Made by a program: the position numbers and the translations under genes. The notes below the pieces were generated by a model, which worked only from the letters and a program-made list of their open reading frames with translations, did not search any database and was not told the DNA's origin. Shown here in pieces: positions 24,244-35,256 of a stretch of DNA of 64,000 bases. Numbering within the stretch: the first letter of the stretch is position 1; every line of letters starts with the position of its first letter. Location of the stretch: contig ML991811.1 of NCBI GenBank assembly GCA_010094025.1, positions 186,001 to 250,000 on the forward strand. Reading direction: 5' to 3'. The DNA comes from Viridothelium virens. Lineage: Eukaryota > Ascomycota > Dothideomycetes > Trypetheliales > Trypetheliaceae.

Positions 24244-25381
24244 ACATCTGCACATGTGCAAATCATTGCTATCCTCTCGAAAAGAGAGAAACCCGATAAT
24301 CTGGGGCGTCAATGATGGGATAATCGTTTGAATGCCTGTAAAGGGTAAAGTCGCTGACCAAAAGATGTAGTAATCAGACATGCATCCCGCCAAACAGGGC
24401 GGCGGTACGAGTCATGGAAGCCACAAGATCCGGCAGGGGTCACCTCGGTCTGTCCAATGACTGCTGCAGACCCTGACGATTTGGACAAGATCCACATGGC
24501 TCGGTCCTGGCGAACGGTAATGAATTGAGCTTGGAGCACTTGGAATTTGGAGGCCGACCTCCCCGCCTCTGCAGTGTCTGATTTAACGGTTACAACATTA
24601 TCCAGAGGTCTACTTGTAATCCTGCCTGACCGGCGTCTGAGATGGTTGCATCGGAGGTGCAGCCAAGCTTTTGGATGGCTTGGCTAGTGCAGATCATCTA
24701 TGCCGGATCGCACGTAGCAATGTTTATTCTTCGACTTGGGCCTCCAACAAAGAAAGAATTGTCAGGCTGCTTAGGTACCTATGGAATTGAGATGTGATAA
24801 CGGCGGCATAAGACTTTGCTGCTTGCACAGCGTTGGCCGCGCGGCCTGTTTTGATAAGGCAGGTGCATGTCTTTGGTGCTTCTGGCTTTGCATGCGAGCC
24901 CCGCAGACACGATTGACAGGAAAAGCCAAAGCCGGAGCCTTCAGTCTCACCCGTTAGCGAGCCAGAATTCCCTACAGTAGGGCTGCTGCATTGCGCTCCA
25001 ACGAGAAGACGCTCGATGACCCTGTCACTGTCTTCGCCCTGCGCCTTCTCACGGTGTAACGTGGTACCACGCGTGCAAAGTTTGACGGATGATATAATCC
25101 TCCCGCACCACGCTGGTGGTACCAGGTACCTATACTTGATTAAGCGGCGAACTCGGCTTTAATTTAAGGCCGACCCTCGAAAGAGCATCCCGCTTCTGTA
25201 CCTCAGCGCGAATGACCAAGACCCGCCCTAGCCTGGACCCTCCTGTATTCGATGTCATTATTGATCAAACTTCTAGCCTTTCGCACTGTCCCCCTGGCCT
25301 ACGTTATCTCCCACATGAGTTTCTGCCGCCATACCAGACTCAGACTCCGCGCTTCGATCCTCTGACACTTCGCCATTGAGC
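24244..25381. promoter_or_regulatory. Long upstream region of the Zn2Cys6 regulator with repeated GGTACC palindromes
   Basis: A 1.1-kb gap without genes. Four GGTACC cores lie at 24774, 25063, 25118 and 25125. One is inside a perfect 12-base palindrome CGTGGTACCACG (25060-25071) and another is inside TGGTACCA (25117-25124). A promoter role is inference; no regulator is known to me for this site. Confidence 0.4.
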
Positions 25382-28300
25382 ATGGAGGACCCCACTACCA
25401 CCGATGATTTCGAAGACGGCCAACAAGATGTAAAGGAAGAGCCACCCCAGTCTCCGGTATCGCCTTCAGAAGAAAGCACAGTGGGTGCGAATCAGACTTC
25501 GGACAACGCTGCAGCAGATACTTCGGCGGACGCTTCAGTCCCGCTTCAGAAGCGGCGCCGAAGAGTAACAAGAGCTTGCGATGAGTGCAGAAGAAAGAAG
25601 ATCAAGTGCGATGGAAAGCAGCCATGCACCCATTGTACTGTCTATAGTTATGGTGAGATCTTCATATGTATGCGCTTCGACGGCAGAGCGATCTAACAGA
25701 CTCGACTCACAGAGTGTACTTATGACCAACCTTCACATCGTCGCCGGAATCCACAACCCCAGTATATCGAAGCGCTAGAACATCGCCTCCAGCGTGCCGA
25801 AACCTTGCTAAAATACGTGATGCCGAATGTTGACTTGAGTGATCCAAACCTCGATGTCGCCCTTCAGAACGGCATGTTTCCGAATGCGCCTTCAACATTT
25901 GGTCAAATCGCAGCGCACGATATCAAACCTCACGTCCAGGCTGCTCCGCCAGAGCAGAAGCCTCCCTCAGATAGTAGTAAGGAATATCAATTGGAGTCAA
26001 TGGTCAAGGCCACTGGCCAATTGGACCTGGATGAGGATGGATACTGGGACTATCATGGCCATTCTTCGGGCCTGAGTTTTGTGAGGCGGATGCGGGAGTC
26101 ATTAGGCGACCTGATGGGCCCTGAAGGTCAGGCCACTCCGTTCATCAAGTCAAGACCACTATCGCAAGTCTTTGAGTCTCCAACTTCGAATAACGAGTCG
26201 CCACTCGAGTCAACATCCTCCATGGTAGACTTGCCCGCAAAACACTGCGCGATCAAACTTTGTGGTCATGCTTTATACGATGCAACAGCACTATTGAAAG
26301 TTGTACATCAGCCGACCTTCTTTCGTCTTTTGGACCGTGTCTATGACTATGGAGTAGAGAATATTGGTAATACTGAACAAAAGTTTCTCCCCCTACTCTA
26401 TGCCGTACTCGCATTGGGTTGCCTCTTTGCTTCTGACGAGGATAGCACATTGGAGAAATATGGGTATGAGAATGCGATTGATCAAGGGTGAGCTCGTCGT
26501 AATGGAGGTCCTTCTTGATCTTTCCGCTAACAGCATAGCAGATTCCAGTATTTCAAGGCATGTCGGCAAATGATAGACCTCGCCGATTGCCGAGACATTT
26601 CTTCTTTGCAAGCCCACATTTTCATGATCCTTTTCCTCCAATCCTCCGCCAAGCTTTCCACTTGCTATGCCTTTGTCGGGATAGCTCTGCGTTCAGCACT
26701 ACGCATGGGGCTCCATCGGTCATTTGACGACAACTTCACTCCTATAGAAGCTGAGACACGAAAGCGTGCTTTTTGGGTTATCCGCAAGATGGATATCTAC
26801 GTCGGCGCTTTGTTAGGCTTGCCTATCACCCTCTCAGACGACGATATCGACCAAGATCTGCCTACAGAAGTAGAGGATGAGTACATTACAGAGACAGAAA
26901 TTAAGCCAATGCCTAAAGGCACCACTACCATCGTTCAAGGCTCGAACGCGCATTTACAGCTGGTTCGGATTATGAACAAAATTGTGCGAATAGTCTATCC
27001 AATAAAGAACGCTCAGCAACGGGGACATATGTCACAGTACACGGTGAGTATGCAGAAAATTCGTGAGCTTGAAAAGGATTTGCAGGATTGGAAGGAGAAG
27101 CTGCCGATGGGTCTTCGTCCTGGCGACGCGCAGCCACGAATCATTCGGTAAGCAGAAAATTGATATTTTCGGAGGGTGATCGGCCCACTAACAACGCGTA
27201 GGGCGCAACAGCTCCTACGAATGGCCTTTGCTCATGCCCAAGTCTTGCTCTACCGTCCGTTCCTGCACTACGTCTCCCAGGCCAAGAGGGACAAGGTCGT
27301 GGATCCAAAAGCATATGCCTCTGGAATGGCGTGTGTTAGTGTGTCCCGTAATATCGTCCACATTACAGCAGAAATGAAGAAGCAGGGTCTGCTGGTCGGA
27401 TCTCATTGGTTTGTCATGTACACGACGTTTTTTGCCGTGCTCTCGCTCGTCTTCTACAGTCTTGAAAACCCTGATACCGCTACAAGCCAAGATGTGATGC
27501 GGGACGCTTATGAGGGAAGAGATACTCTGGCTGCGCTGGCGAAACGTAGTATGGCGGCAGATCGATGTACCGCCACTCTTGCTGTACAGATCATACGCTT
27601 TTCCAAGACGCAACTCATGCTGACTGCAAAATAGAATCTCTTCGAGCATCTTCCTGAGAGGTTGGAGCGTGGCCGTCCAAACTCCACGACAAACAAAAAG
27701 AGGCGCCCTACGGCTTCACCAAACATGCCTAATAGTGCCCCTGCTAGCGCTGGACACAACACATCAAGCAATATCCCTACTCCTCAGTCCGAGGGAAAGC
27801 GCGCCATGACATTCCCGAAGCAGTCCAATACACCAAATCGAAAGCACTTCCCACATCCATTGTCCTTATCCCAGAACAATACTCCACTTGATTCTCCATA
27901 CGCGTTAAACTCGCCGGAGTTTTTCAGCAGCCCTTCCATGGCATCGGAATCGGGGACCAATGGGCCGCCCATGACTGGCACACAACCCAGCTTCCCTGTA
28001 CTTGGTGGTTATCAAAATCCAGCCCTGGCAGACCTACAGGCAGTGATGTTCCCGTCCAGCGATCCTTTTGCTTACCCAAGTGAAGCTATGACTAATTTCG
28101 AAAATACTAACTGTCAATTCAATCAATTCAATTCTACTTCAACATCTTCAGGAAACAAGAATATTAGCCCAAGGAATAGCATGTTCGGGACACCACAATC
28201 AGGGACCATGGATAATACCGGGAATTTAGACGTACAGCTGTTTGGCCCGCTACCACCTTACATGAGTCAGAACCAGCAGCAACAGCAGCAGCAGTTTGAT

Positions 28301-28552
28301 CTGTCTCGACAGCAGGATGCGCAGGCACACTTACAGCAACAATCAGCAATGAACATGAATAATCCAACGAGTGGAATGATGGGCCAAGGCAGTAACAACT
28401 ACATGAGTGGATCGATGCCGACAACGGGCGACTGGGGCGCGGCTCCACAATCGATGCGGACAAGTGGATTGCCAGGAATGAACCTAGACGAGATCTTCGG
28501 TGGCGAGGAATGGAATGGGTTGCTCATGGACCCGTCGTTTCGACAGCCGTAG
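25382..28552 (+). CDS. Zn2Cys6 fungal-specific transcription factor, five exons
   Basis: Exons 25382-25652, 25713-26487, 26542-27147, 27202-27583 and 27635-28552 give 983 residues; all four introns are 51-60 bases. A basic lead [14 protein letters not shown] opens the zinc cluster, with cysteines at about 66, 69, 76, 82, 85 and 92 (C-x2-C-x6-C-x5-C-x2-C-x6-C). A linker and a dimerisation helix follow ([20 protein letters not shown]). The fungal middle homology region covers about 290-560 ([40 protein letters not shown]). The C-terminus is Ser/Pro/Asn-rich with a glutamine run ([11 protein letters not shown] near residue 890) and probably activates transcription. The first intron splits the zinc cluster between the fifth and sixth Cys. 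The family resembles broadly conserved C6 regulators with the cluster tail TVYSYECTYDQP; I do not assign a named orthologue. Confidence 0.93.
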
Positions 28553-28925
28553 CCGATATCTTCACAGATAAAGTGTAAAGGAAGGCGAGCAAAATCGGGC
28601 CTGGCAACTGGGAGTCCGCAAAGGAGGGAATGGATGTATGGGAGATATATCTTGCTATTTACTGGGTTACTGCTGCATGAGAAACGGCTGTCATGATACC
28701 CTGTCGGCGCCTGGGGGATTCTACTGGACGGTAGCATTGAGGGTTTGCATGAGTCGGCTTCACTCGGATGGGTGGTTGTATTGTCTGTTGTCTACTCTGA
28801 CAAGCTTGGCGCATTGAGCGTGTTCTGTACGTGATAATTCGGTAGGCAGTCATCCATGTATAAAATGAAAACTGCTCTCTGGATATTATCATGCCCAGAA
28901 TTAAGACGAGATTGAGTGAAGATGG
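28553..28925. other. Short intergenic gap
   Basis: 3' flank of the C6 factor and presumed promoter of the BAG gene. An ATG at 28891 opens a short frame that might be a 5' exon of the BAG gene, but no splice joining it is clear. Confidence 0.4.
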
Positions 28926-30569
28926 GTGGAAGAGTCTCGGCGCGGGTTTCGCGTCATCCTCCCGTCAGACCCTGACACGCCTGACTACTTCCTTACTACT
29001 TCCTTACTACTCACCACTGACCGCCACCAATCTCTGTCACACTCGCCCCCAACTCTCTGGTGCTCTGCATCTCCTCCCAAAAACAGCGTAATTCTGCCCT
29101 CTCTCACCGGTTCGCTCTTGACGAGCACTTCCAAAGTGGCTTCCCCGTTGATTTCAGCTATCTACCACCAATTGCGAGAGCCGTTCAGCCCCTCCTCCAT
29201 CGCCCCACACGGCCCTTCCCTGCTCGAGTTCTGGAAATCGAATCTCACCGTCTTTGCTCGAAACCTCACCCAAGGAGTGCACGGCTCTTCTCTATCAAGA
29301 GACTCGTACCAGGGTCAAGTCGGTGACATCTTGTCTTTGGTGGTCAACAAGTTTGGAGATCCCTCGGCTCTTCCCATACTTATCACAACTGCTGTTCTCC
29401 TTCCCACCCTTACTTTCTTCATCTTAGCCATGAGCTGGTCAAGCAGATGGCCCAGCTGGAGCGGGCGATTCTCACCATTCAGTCGATCCACACCCACTGC
29501 CGAAGTCAAAGAATCCGACTATGAATACGTCCGTCCAGAGGACATCCAAGATGAGCTCACTGCCAAAACACACCATCACACCGAACACCGTCACCATCGC
29601 CCGTACTCTCCACCAGCATCAGATCACCATCATCAGCACCAACAGCACCATCATAATCGAGAACCTAGTCCTGACCGTGACACTGACGTCCTGGTCCTAA
29701 AAGCGAAGAAGAACAGCTACGCCGTTCACTTCCCCGCCCACAGCATCTCATCAGGAGAACTACACATTGCCGAAGTCAGAGCCCAAGTTGCGAAAAAGAC
29801 AGGCAGCAGCGCAAAACGCATCAAACTCTTCTACAAAGGCCGCAATCTCAAAGACGACCACCGCCTCTGCCGCGACGAAGGCCTGCACAACGCCTCCGAG
29901 ATCCTCTGCGTCGTCGGCGACACCAGCGCCTCCAGCCTCGACGACAGCGACTCCGACGGCTCCGGCTCCGGCTCGGACGACATGGACATCGACGGCGTCG
30001 CAGAGGGCAGTGGCTCCGCCGAGGGCGGCAGCAGCGACCGGCCGAGACGCCGCCGCAACCGGCGCGGCAAGAAGAAGTCACGCTCCACCAAGAAAGCTGC
30101 AACCCCGGCCTTCACCTCCTCCGATGGCACACAGGACTCCTACCCGACCCACACACATCCATACCCGCCTCAGCCCTCCACCCTCGCCCCGCCATCCACC
30201 TCCTCCGCCCGCGCCCCCAGCCCCGCCCGTGCTCCTAGCCCTGCTCCTCCTCCACCCGCCAGCAGCAGTGGCGGTGGCGGCACACGCACGCCGCAGACGC
30301 CGATGGAGAAGCTCGCGGCGCTGTCGGATGCGCTTGGGGCGCTGCTGCCCGCCGCGCGCGCCTTCATGGCAGATCCGCCGCGGGACCCGGCGAAGCGCGA
30401 TTTCGAGTACAAGCGGCTGACGGAGACGATCTTGGCGCAGATCCTGCTGAAGGTGGATGGGGTGGAGACGGAAGGGGATGAGGGCGCGAGGGCGCGCAGG
30501 AAGGAGCTGGTGAGGGAGGCGCAGGGGTGGTTGGAGACGTTGGATCGGGTGCATAAAGGGGGGAGATAG
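28926..30569 (+). CDS. Membrane-anchored BAG-domain co-chaperone with ubiquitin-like domain (Snl1/Bag type)
   Basis: The frame is open from 28926 to the stop at 30567-30569. The first in-frame ATG is at 29430 (MSWSSRWPSW, 379 residues), but just upstream the frame encodes a membrane helix (LPILITTAVLLPTLTFFILA) that family members also carry, so a spliced 5' exon probably supplies the start. After a His-rich linker comes a ubiquitin-like domain (VLVLKAKKNSYAVHFPAHSI, KRIKLFYKGRNLKDD, ASEILCVVG). An acidic/Ser and basic low-complexity linker with Pro/Ala repeats follows. The C-terminus is a BAG domain (MEKLAALSDALGALLPAARA, RDFEYKRLTETILAQILLKV, LVREAQGWLETLDRV). BAG domains bind the Hsp70 ATPase domain and promote nucleotide exchange; the anchor suggests the ER or nuclear envelope. 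Codon GC rises sharply after about 29850. Confidence 0.85.
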   Translation: MEESRRGFRVILPSDPDTPDYFLTTSLLLTTDRHQSLSHSPPTLWCSASPPKNSVILPSLTGSLLTSTSKVASPLISAIYHQLREPFSPSSIAPHGPSLLEFWKSNLTVFARNLTQGVHGSSLSRDSYQGQVGDILSLVVNKFGDPSALPILITTAVLLPTLTFFILAMSWSSRWPSWSGRFSPFSRSTPTAEVKESDYEYVRPEDIQDELTAKTHHHTEHRHHRPYSPPASDHHHQHQQHHHNREPSPDRDTDVLVLKAKKNSYAVHFPAHSISSGELHIAEVRAQVAKKTGSSAKRIKLFYKGRNLKDDHRLCRDEGLHNASEILCVVGDTSASSLDDSDSDGSGSGSDDMDIDGVAEGSGSAEGGSSDRPRRRRNRRGKKKSRSTKKAATPAFTSSDGTQDSYPTHTHPYPPQPSTLAPPSTSSARAPSPARAPSPAPPPPASSSGGGGTRTPQTPMEKLAALSDALGALLPAARAFMADPPRDPAKRDFEYKRLTETILAQILLKVDGVETEGDEGARARRKELVREAQGWLETLDRVHKGGR

Positions 30570-31306
30570 GAAAGGTCGAAGTGATGGGGGGAGATATTAC
30601 GGACTGGATGGTCCATGTTCGGTGACTGGGGAAGACGTTTCCGGGCGTAGAGATGGGGGTGAGTTTGGGGGCCGAAGGCAGTCGGGGGAAAAGTCTCATG
30701 GTGGGTTTGGGCAAGCATACGGTTTCTTTCAAGCATGTCGCATCTCTTCAATCATCCGTTTCTCGCTATCACGGCTTATTTTGGTATCCATTTACATTGT
30801 ACATTGCGAGGCAACTCCACTGTTCTGCTATCGGCTTTGTCAAATTGGATGTGCATTTCTCGGCGTTCGCATGACCTTTAACTGCAATATCATTGGATGT
30901 CCCTTGTAGCATTACAAGGTGGATTTGTACTCTGCATAAATGCATTGTTCATCTGCATGCCACTGGATAATTGTGGGTTGGTGGCATCGCATTGTGAGAT
31001 GGAGACAACTCTGAGACCAATTAGGAGGGATACGAATAACTTTCTGATAGCCAACCCATTCTTTTCTCCAAGCAGTCTTGCCGTTGGATTCTCTTTCGAA
31101 AAAGATACTTGCCACGATGTGAAACATAGTGTCTTAGTCGAGAAAGTAAAATGGCTTGATAGTTGGGAGAAATAGATGCTGGGGGGGAGGAAATGAAAAG
31201 AAGTGCATAGAAGTTTGTCGAGGTTTTTTTACGATCTTCTAGAGATGGTCTTCCCGCATTCGTATCATTATGTGAGCATAATCTACTAAATGACAACGGG
31301 AGGATG
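30570..31306. other. Convergent intergenic region
   Basis: 3' flanks of the BAG gene (plus) and the IBR-finger gene (minus). Only short overlapping frames; nothing else seen. Confidence 0.5.
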
Positions 31307-32096
31307 TCAAGATGAATATATGCTCCTAACACCTCGAAGACGGGGAAATGGCGCCATCTCTTGAAAATGCTCTACATCTGGGAGAGGCGTCGTCTCCTCC
31401 TCCAGGGTAGAACCGGTATCCTCCTCCCCCTTCTCCTCCAAGGTAAAAACGGTCTCCTCCTCCTGATCCGACAGCATATTGTCTGTGTAGTCCAGGGGCC
31501 CCTCAGCATGAAGATAACACTCACAAATTCGCCATCGCCGTTCACAAGAGTAACAGAAATCTTGGCCGCAGAGACAACTGGAGCGCCGGTCAGTGGAGGG
31601 GTTCATGCGTGGGATGTACTATTGGAGCCTACCTCATGCAGTCACAGCCTTCATCTCGCTCAACGACTCCGCAGCATGGATAGCGCTGCCAACTGGGTTC
31701 TTCCAGCGCGTTGAGCGCGGCTTGCAACTCCGCGTCCTCAGGACATCCTGGATGCGGGTAGGCCTCGTTTTCGCACCTGGCGCACGTGCATGCAGCACAG
31801 CGCTGGAAAGCTTCCAAGCCTGCAGTGACGTATTCGGGACGAATGAAGGGAGACCCGAATTCGATTGCCTCCTCCGAAAATGCTTCTGTGGGGTCTCGAG
31901 GAAGTAGGCCCCGTGCGGGGTGGACGTCGGTAGAACGAGAGTACACAGGTGGGAATAGTGTGATATCTTCTATTGCGTTTCGAAAGGCTTCCTCGATGCA
32001 TTCGTCGCACCGGACGTGTGGAATGACATCGCGTGGCAATTCAAACAAATCGTCTACTGAGGGGTGCCGAGCACAAATGTCACAGTGAACTTCCAT
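31307..32096 (-). CDS. Small RBR-like (RING/IBR finger) protein, two exons
   Basis: Exon 1 (31633-32096) and exon 2 (31307-31577) are joined by a 55-base GTAGGC...CTCCAG intron, giving 244 residues. The N-terminus has a reduced RING1-like part (CDICARHPSVDDLFELP, then VRCDECIEEAF and DITLFPP). The C-terminal finger reads PCCGVVERDEGCDCMSCLCG followed by QDFCYSCERRWRICEC, matching the IBR/RING2 pattern in which the Cys after GCxxM accepts ubiquitin. An acidic tail follows. RBR proteins are E3 ligases that load ubiquitin through RING2. The protein is short, and its RING1 lacks several of the usual zinc ligands (the RDVIPH segment stands where a CGHxYC core is expected), so activity is doubtful. 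The splice falls inside the RING2 motif, and the frame only makes sense when joined. An extra 5' exon is possible. Confidence 0.78.
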
Positions 32097-33204
32097 TCCT
32101 TCTGTATATTGTCTTTAGTTGGGAGCACATGATATAGTCCCATTTGTTCTGTACGTACAATTTGAATTGAAGAGGTATAGTCTCGAAGTGAGCGATTGAT
32201 AGAGCTGGAGGATATCGCTCGGGGTCTAGCGTCGCAGCTGGAGGATGGACTGCTAAGTATTTCAGTGAGTTAAGCTTGAATGAGATGTTTTAATAAAGTA
32301 AGAGAAGGCATGAAGAGCATGGTCATTTTTATATGTTCAACAGAGCAGGAGGAGTGTAATTGAATGATCAAGCTTTCGCCAATAGCACGCATCACCACGG
32401 ATAAAAGCTGATGGGTTGAATGGATACGTGCACATTGTATCCAGTGAAAAGTTTGATTTGGTGAAAGTAAAGACGATTTCTTCAACCTTGGCCGTAGTAC
32501 CAGAAGAGGCAGCGGCAACGAAGCTTGTTCGAGGAAGCAGCAGGTGAGGAACTCCGTATAAGCTTTGGTGGCGCCATGGATAGCTGTTACCGTATCCATC
32601 CTGTCTAGTAGTGCGTATAGTCACTCTCATCCGTACTCTGTGCACTTAGTCCCATACAGCCCACTTCTGAGTATCAACATTCAACAAAGCTAACTCGGTA
32701 GACCTACGATGGCTGAATGAATCAGAAGATTTATTATGCATGATAGTGAAAAGCACCATGTATTCATAAACTAATCAAGATACTCTCAAAAGAGAAAGAC
32801 AATCCTTTCTCTCTGCGAGGGTGTTGATAGTCCTACTGATACCTGATGTAATTTCGATTTCTGTATTCCAAAAAAAAACTTATTGAGTTAAAGTGCGGAT
32901 CGGTCTCCGTACCTTGCAGATGACCGAGATTGGCGAAAGGCTTGGCAAGATTAGCGTCAAGCTATCCCAATCCCATCGCCCGCCATCATCGACATCATCA
33001 CCTCAAGCTTCCAGCCCTTGCCAGGGAGGCTGGGCGGCGCGCGCGATGCGACCATTCCGCCGGCACCGCCGTCATCCTCATGTCTTGCACATCTCTGGAG
33101 CCTCGCTATCCTGCCTCCCAATTGGCCCCCTTGTATAAACATACATTCAGACCTACTCCAACGACATCTAGGTTTTCTATACCTTCGAGGCCCGGATTTA
33201 CACA
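32097..33204. other. Divergent intergenic region between IBR gene and cryptochrome
   Basis: About 1.1 kb holding the two promoters. Two overlapping minus-strand frames near 32270-32645 have no domain. No light-response element can be named with confidence. Confidence 0.45.
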
Positions 33205-35256
33205 ATGGGTAAACCAAGGGTGATTTACTGGTTCCGCACCGACTTACGTCTTCACGACTCTCCAGCCCTGAAAGCGGCCCTCGACCTGAAGCCTGAATGT
33301 TTATATCCAATTTGGACGTGGGATCCGCATTACGTCTACCGCGCCAGAGTGGGACCCAATAGGTGGCAGTTCCTGTGAGCCTCTCCATACTTAAGCGTTC
33401 CTCTCACAGCCTTCTGATTAATGGCCAGACTTGATTGTCAAAATGATCTGTCGGCTTCGATTACCAAGCTCAATAAGAAATCCAAACTTCATGTCATCCG
33501 TGAAGCACCACAGACACTTTTCCCCAAGCTCTGGAAAGCATGGAAGATTAGCCACTTGGTATTTGAGAAGGATACAGACTCCTATGCAAGGAGTCGCGAC
33601 GAAGAGGTCATAGCATTGGCAAAGAAAGCTGGCGTCGAGGTGATTGTCAAGACTGGACGAACCCTCTTCGACCCAGACGAGCTAGTGAAACAGAATCGCG
33701 GGAAGCCCACAATGTCAATGAATCAGGTGCAGCATGCTGGGGAGACTCTTGGCGAACCTGCGAGGCCCATCGATGCTCCTCAGTCGCTGCCTGATCCTGG
33801 AGACACGAAACTGGACTTTGACCAGGAACAGCCAGCTTCAGATCCCGACGTCAACGCCGTCCAGCGTGATCAGGACGAAAAGTCATACGCATCCGGTCTA
33901 GCTGGACCGAAGGGTGACTTCTCCGTGCCTACGCTAGAGGAGATCGGCATCAAGAATGCCACCTCCCCTCATCGTGGAGGTGAGACTCGTGCACTCAAGG
34001 GGCTGGACGAAATCATCAAAGATGAAGATTATACAGCGACCTTCGCAAAACCGAACACCGCCCCTACTGATTTCGAACCTCAATCCACGACTCTTCTATC
34101 CCCACACCTCCACTTCGGCTCCTTAAGCTGCCGCCTCTTCTACTGGCGCGCCCAGGACGTCATCTCCAAATACGGTTCCAAAGCCACTCAACCCCCAACC
34201 TCACTAACCGGACAGCTCCTCTTCCGCGACATGTACTTCGGCGCCCAAGCCGCGCTCGGCCACACCTTCGCGCAAACCGTAGGCAACCCCAACTGCCGCT
34301 TCGTGCCGTGGCACCTTCCCAGCCGCGTACAGGACTCATCTGACCGTGACTCCGCACCCGTCACCACCACGAACGCCGCCTCCGGTACGCAAGAGCGCGA
34401 CTACCAGATCGACTCTCCCGAGGCTGAAGAGTATTTCCGCCGCTGGAAACACGGGATCACGGGCTTCCCCTGGATCGACGCGCTGATGCGGCAGCTCCGG
34501 CACGATGGCTGGATCCACCATCTCGGGCGGCACGCCGTGGCGTGCTTCCTGACAAGGGGCGGGTGCTACGTGAGTTGGGAGCGCGGGGCTTCGGTGTTCG
34601 AGGAGTGGCTGATCGACCACGAGGTCGCGTGCAACATCGGGAACTGGCAGTGGCTGAGCTGCACGGCCTTCTATGCGCAGTTCTATCGGTGCTATAGTCC
34701 TGTGGCCTTCCCGCGGAAGTGGGATAAGGAGGGAAGGTTTGTTAGGAAATGGGTGCCGGAGATGGCGGATGTGCCGGAGAAGTATGTGTATGAGCCGTGG
34801 AAGGCGCCGATTCAGGATTTGAAGAAGGCCGGGGTGATGTTGAAGAAGGGGGCCGAGCTGGGAGAGGAGGAAGGGGGCTCCAAGGTGTATCCGAAGCCGA
34901 TGTTTGATTTTAATGATAGGAGGCAGATTTGTATTGACGGGTTGAAGCAGGCGTATGATGTAGGACTATATGGAAATGATCCTAAAGTCTTGGATGGAAG
35001 CTGGAGAAAACTGTTTCCCGATGATGCTGAGGGCCCTACAAAGGGAAAGAAAGGGGGAATAGGAGGCATGATTGAAGACGATGAAGAGGCGACAGGAGAA
35101 GAGGAATTTGACGACGTGCAACGGAAGGGCGAGGGAGAGGAAGGGTCTGCGAAAAAGAAATCAGAAAATCAAGGAGGAGCATCACCCAAGCCAGGACGGA
35201 AACGGAAAGAGAACCATGGGTCGATGGAGCAATTTGTGAAAAGATCAAAAAAATGA
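33205..35256 (+). CDS. Cryptochrome/(6-4) photolyase family flavoprotein, two exons
   Basis: Exons 33205-33374 and 33429-35256 (54-base intron GTGAGC...GGCCAG) give 665 residues. The N-terminal alpha/beta domain starts GKPRVIYWFRTDLRLHDSPA. The FAD domain holds SPHLHFGSLSCRLFYWRAQD, GQLLFRDMYFGAQAALG, TGFPWIDALMRQLRHDGWIH and HHLGRHAVACFLTRGGCYVS. It continues with ACNIGNWQWLSCTAFYAQFY and YEPWKAPIQDL. The two His of HHLxRHAVACF near residue 418 match those needed for (6-4) photoproduct repair, so repair activity is plausible. An extra segment of about 40 residues (VPWHLPSRVQDSSDRDS onwards) lies before TGFPWIDA. The C-terminal tail is acidic, then basic (PKPGRKRKEN, VKRSKK), probably a nuclear localisation signal. 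Fungal relatives act in DNA repair and light signalling; which role this one has is open. Confidence 0.94.

Noticed and set aside
29767-30554. Ala/Arg/Thr-rich plus frame and long Arg- or Ser-rich minus frames
   Set aside because: Shadows of the GC-rich linker and BAG region of the co-chaperone gene.
32270-32645. Two overlapping minus-strand frames of about 100 codons
   Set aside because: No domain. A small resemblance (DACYWRKL) to the Vid24 protein is too short to mean homology.
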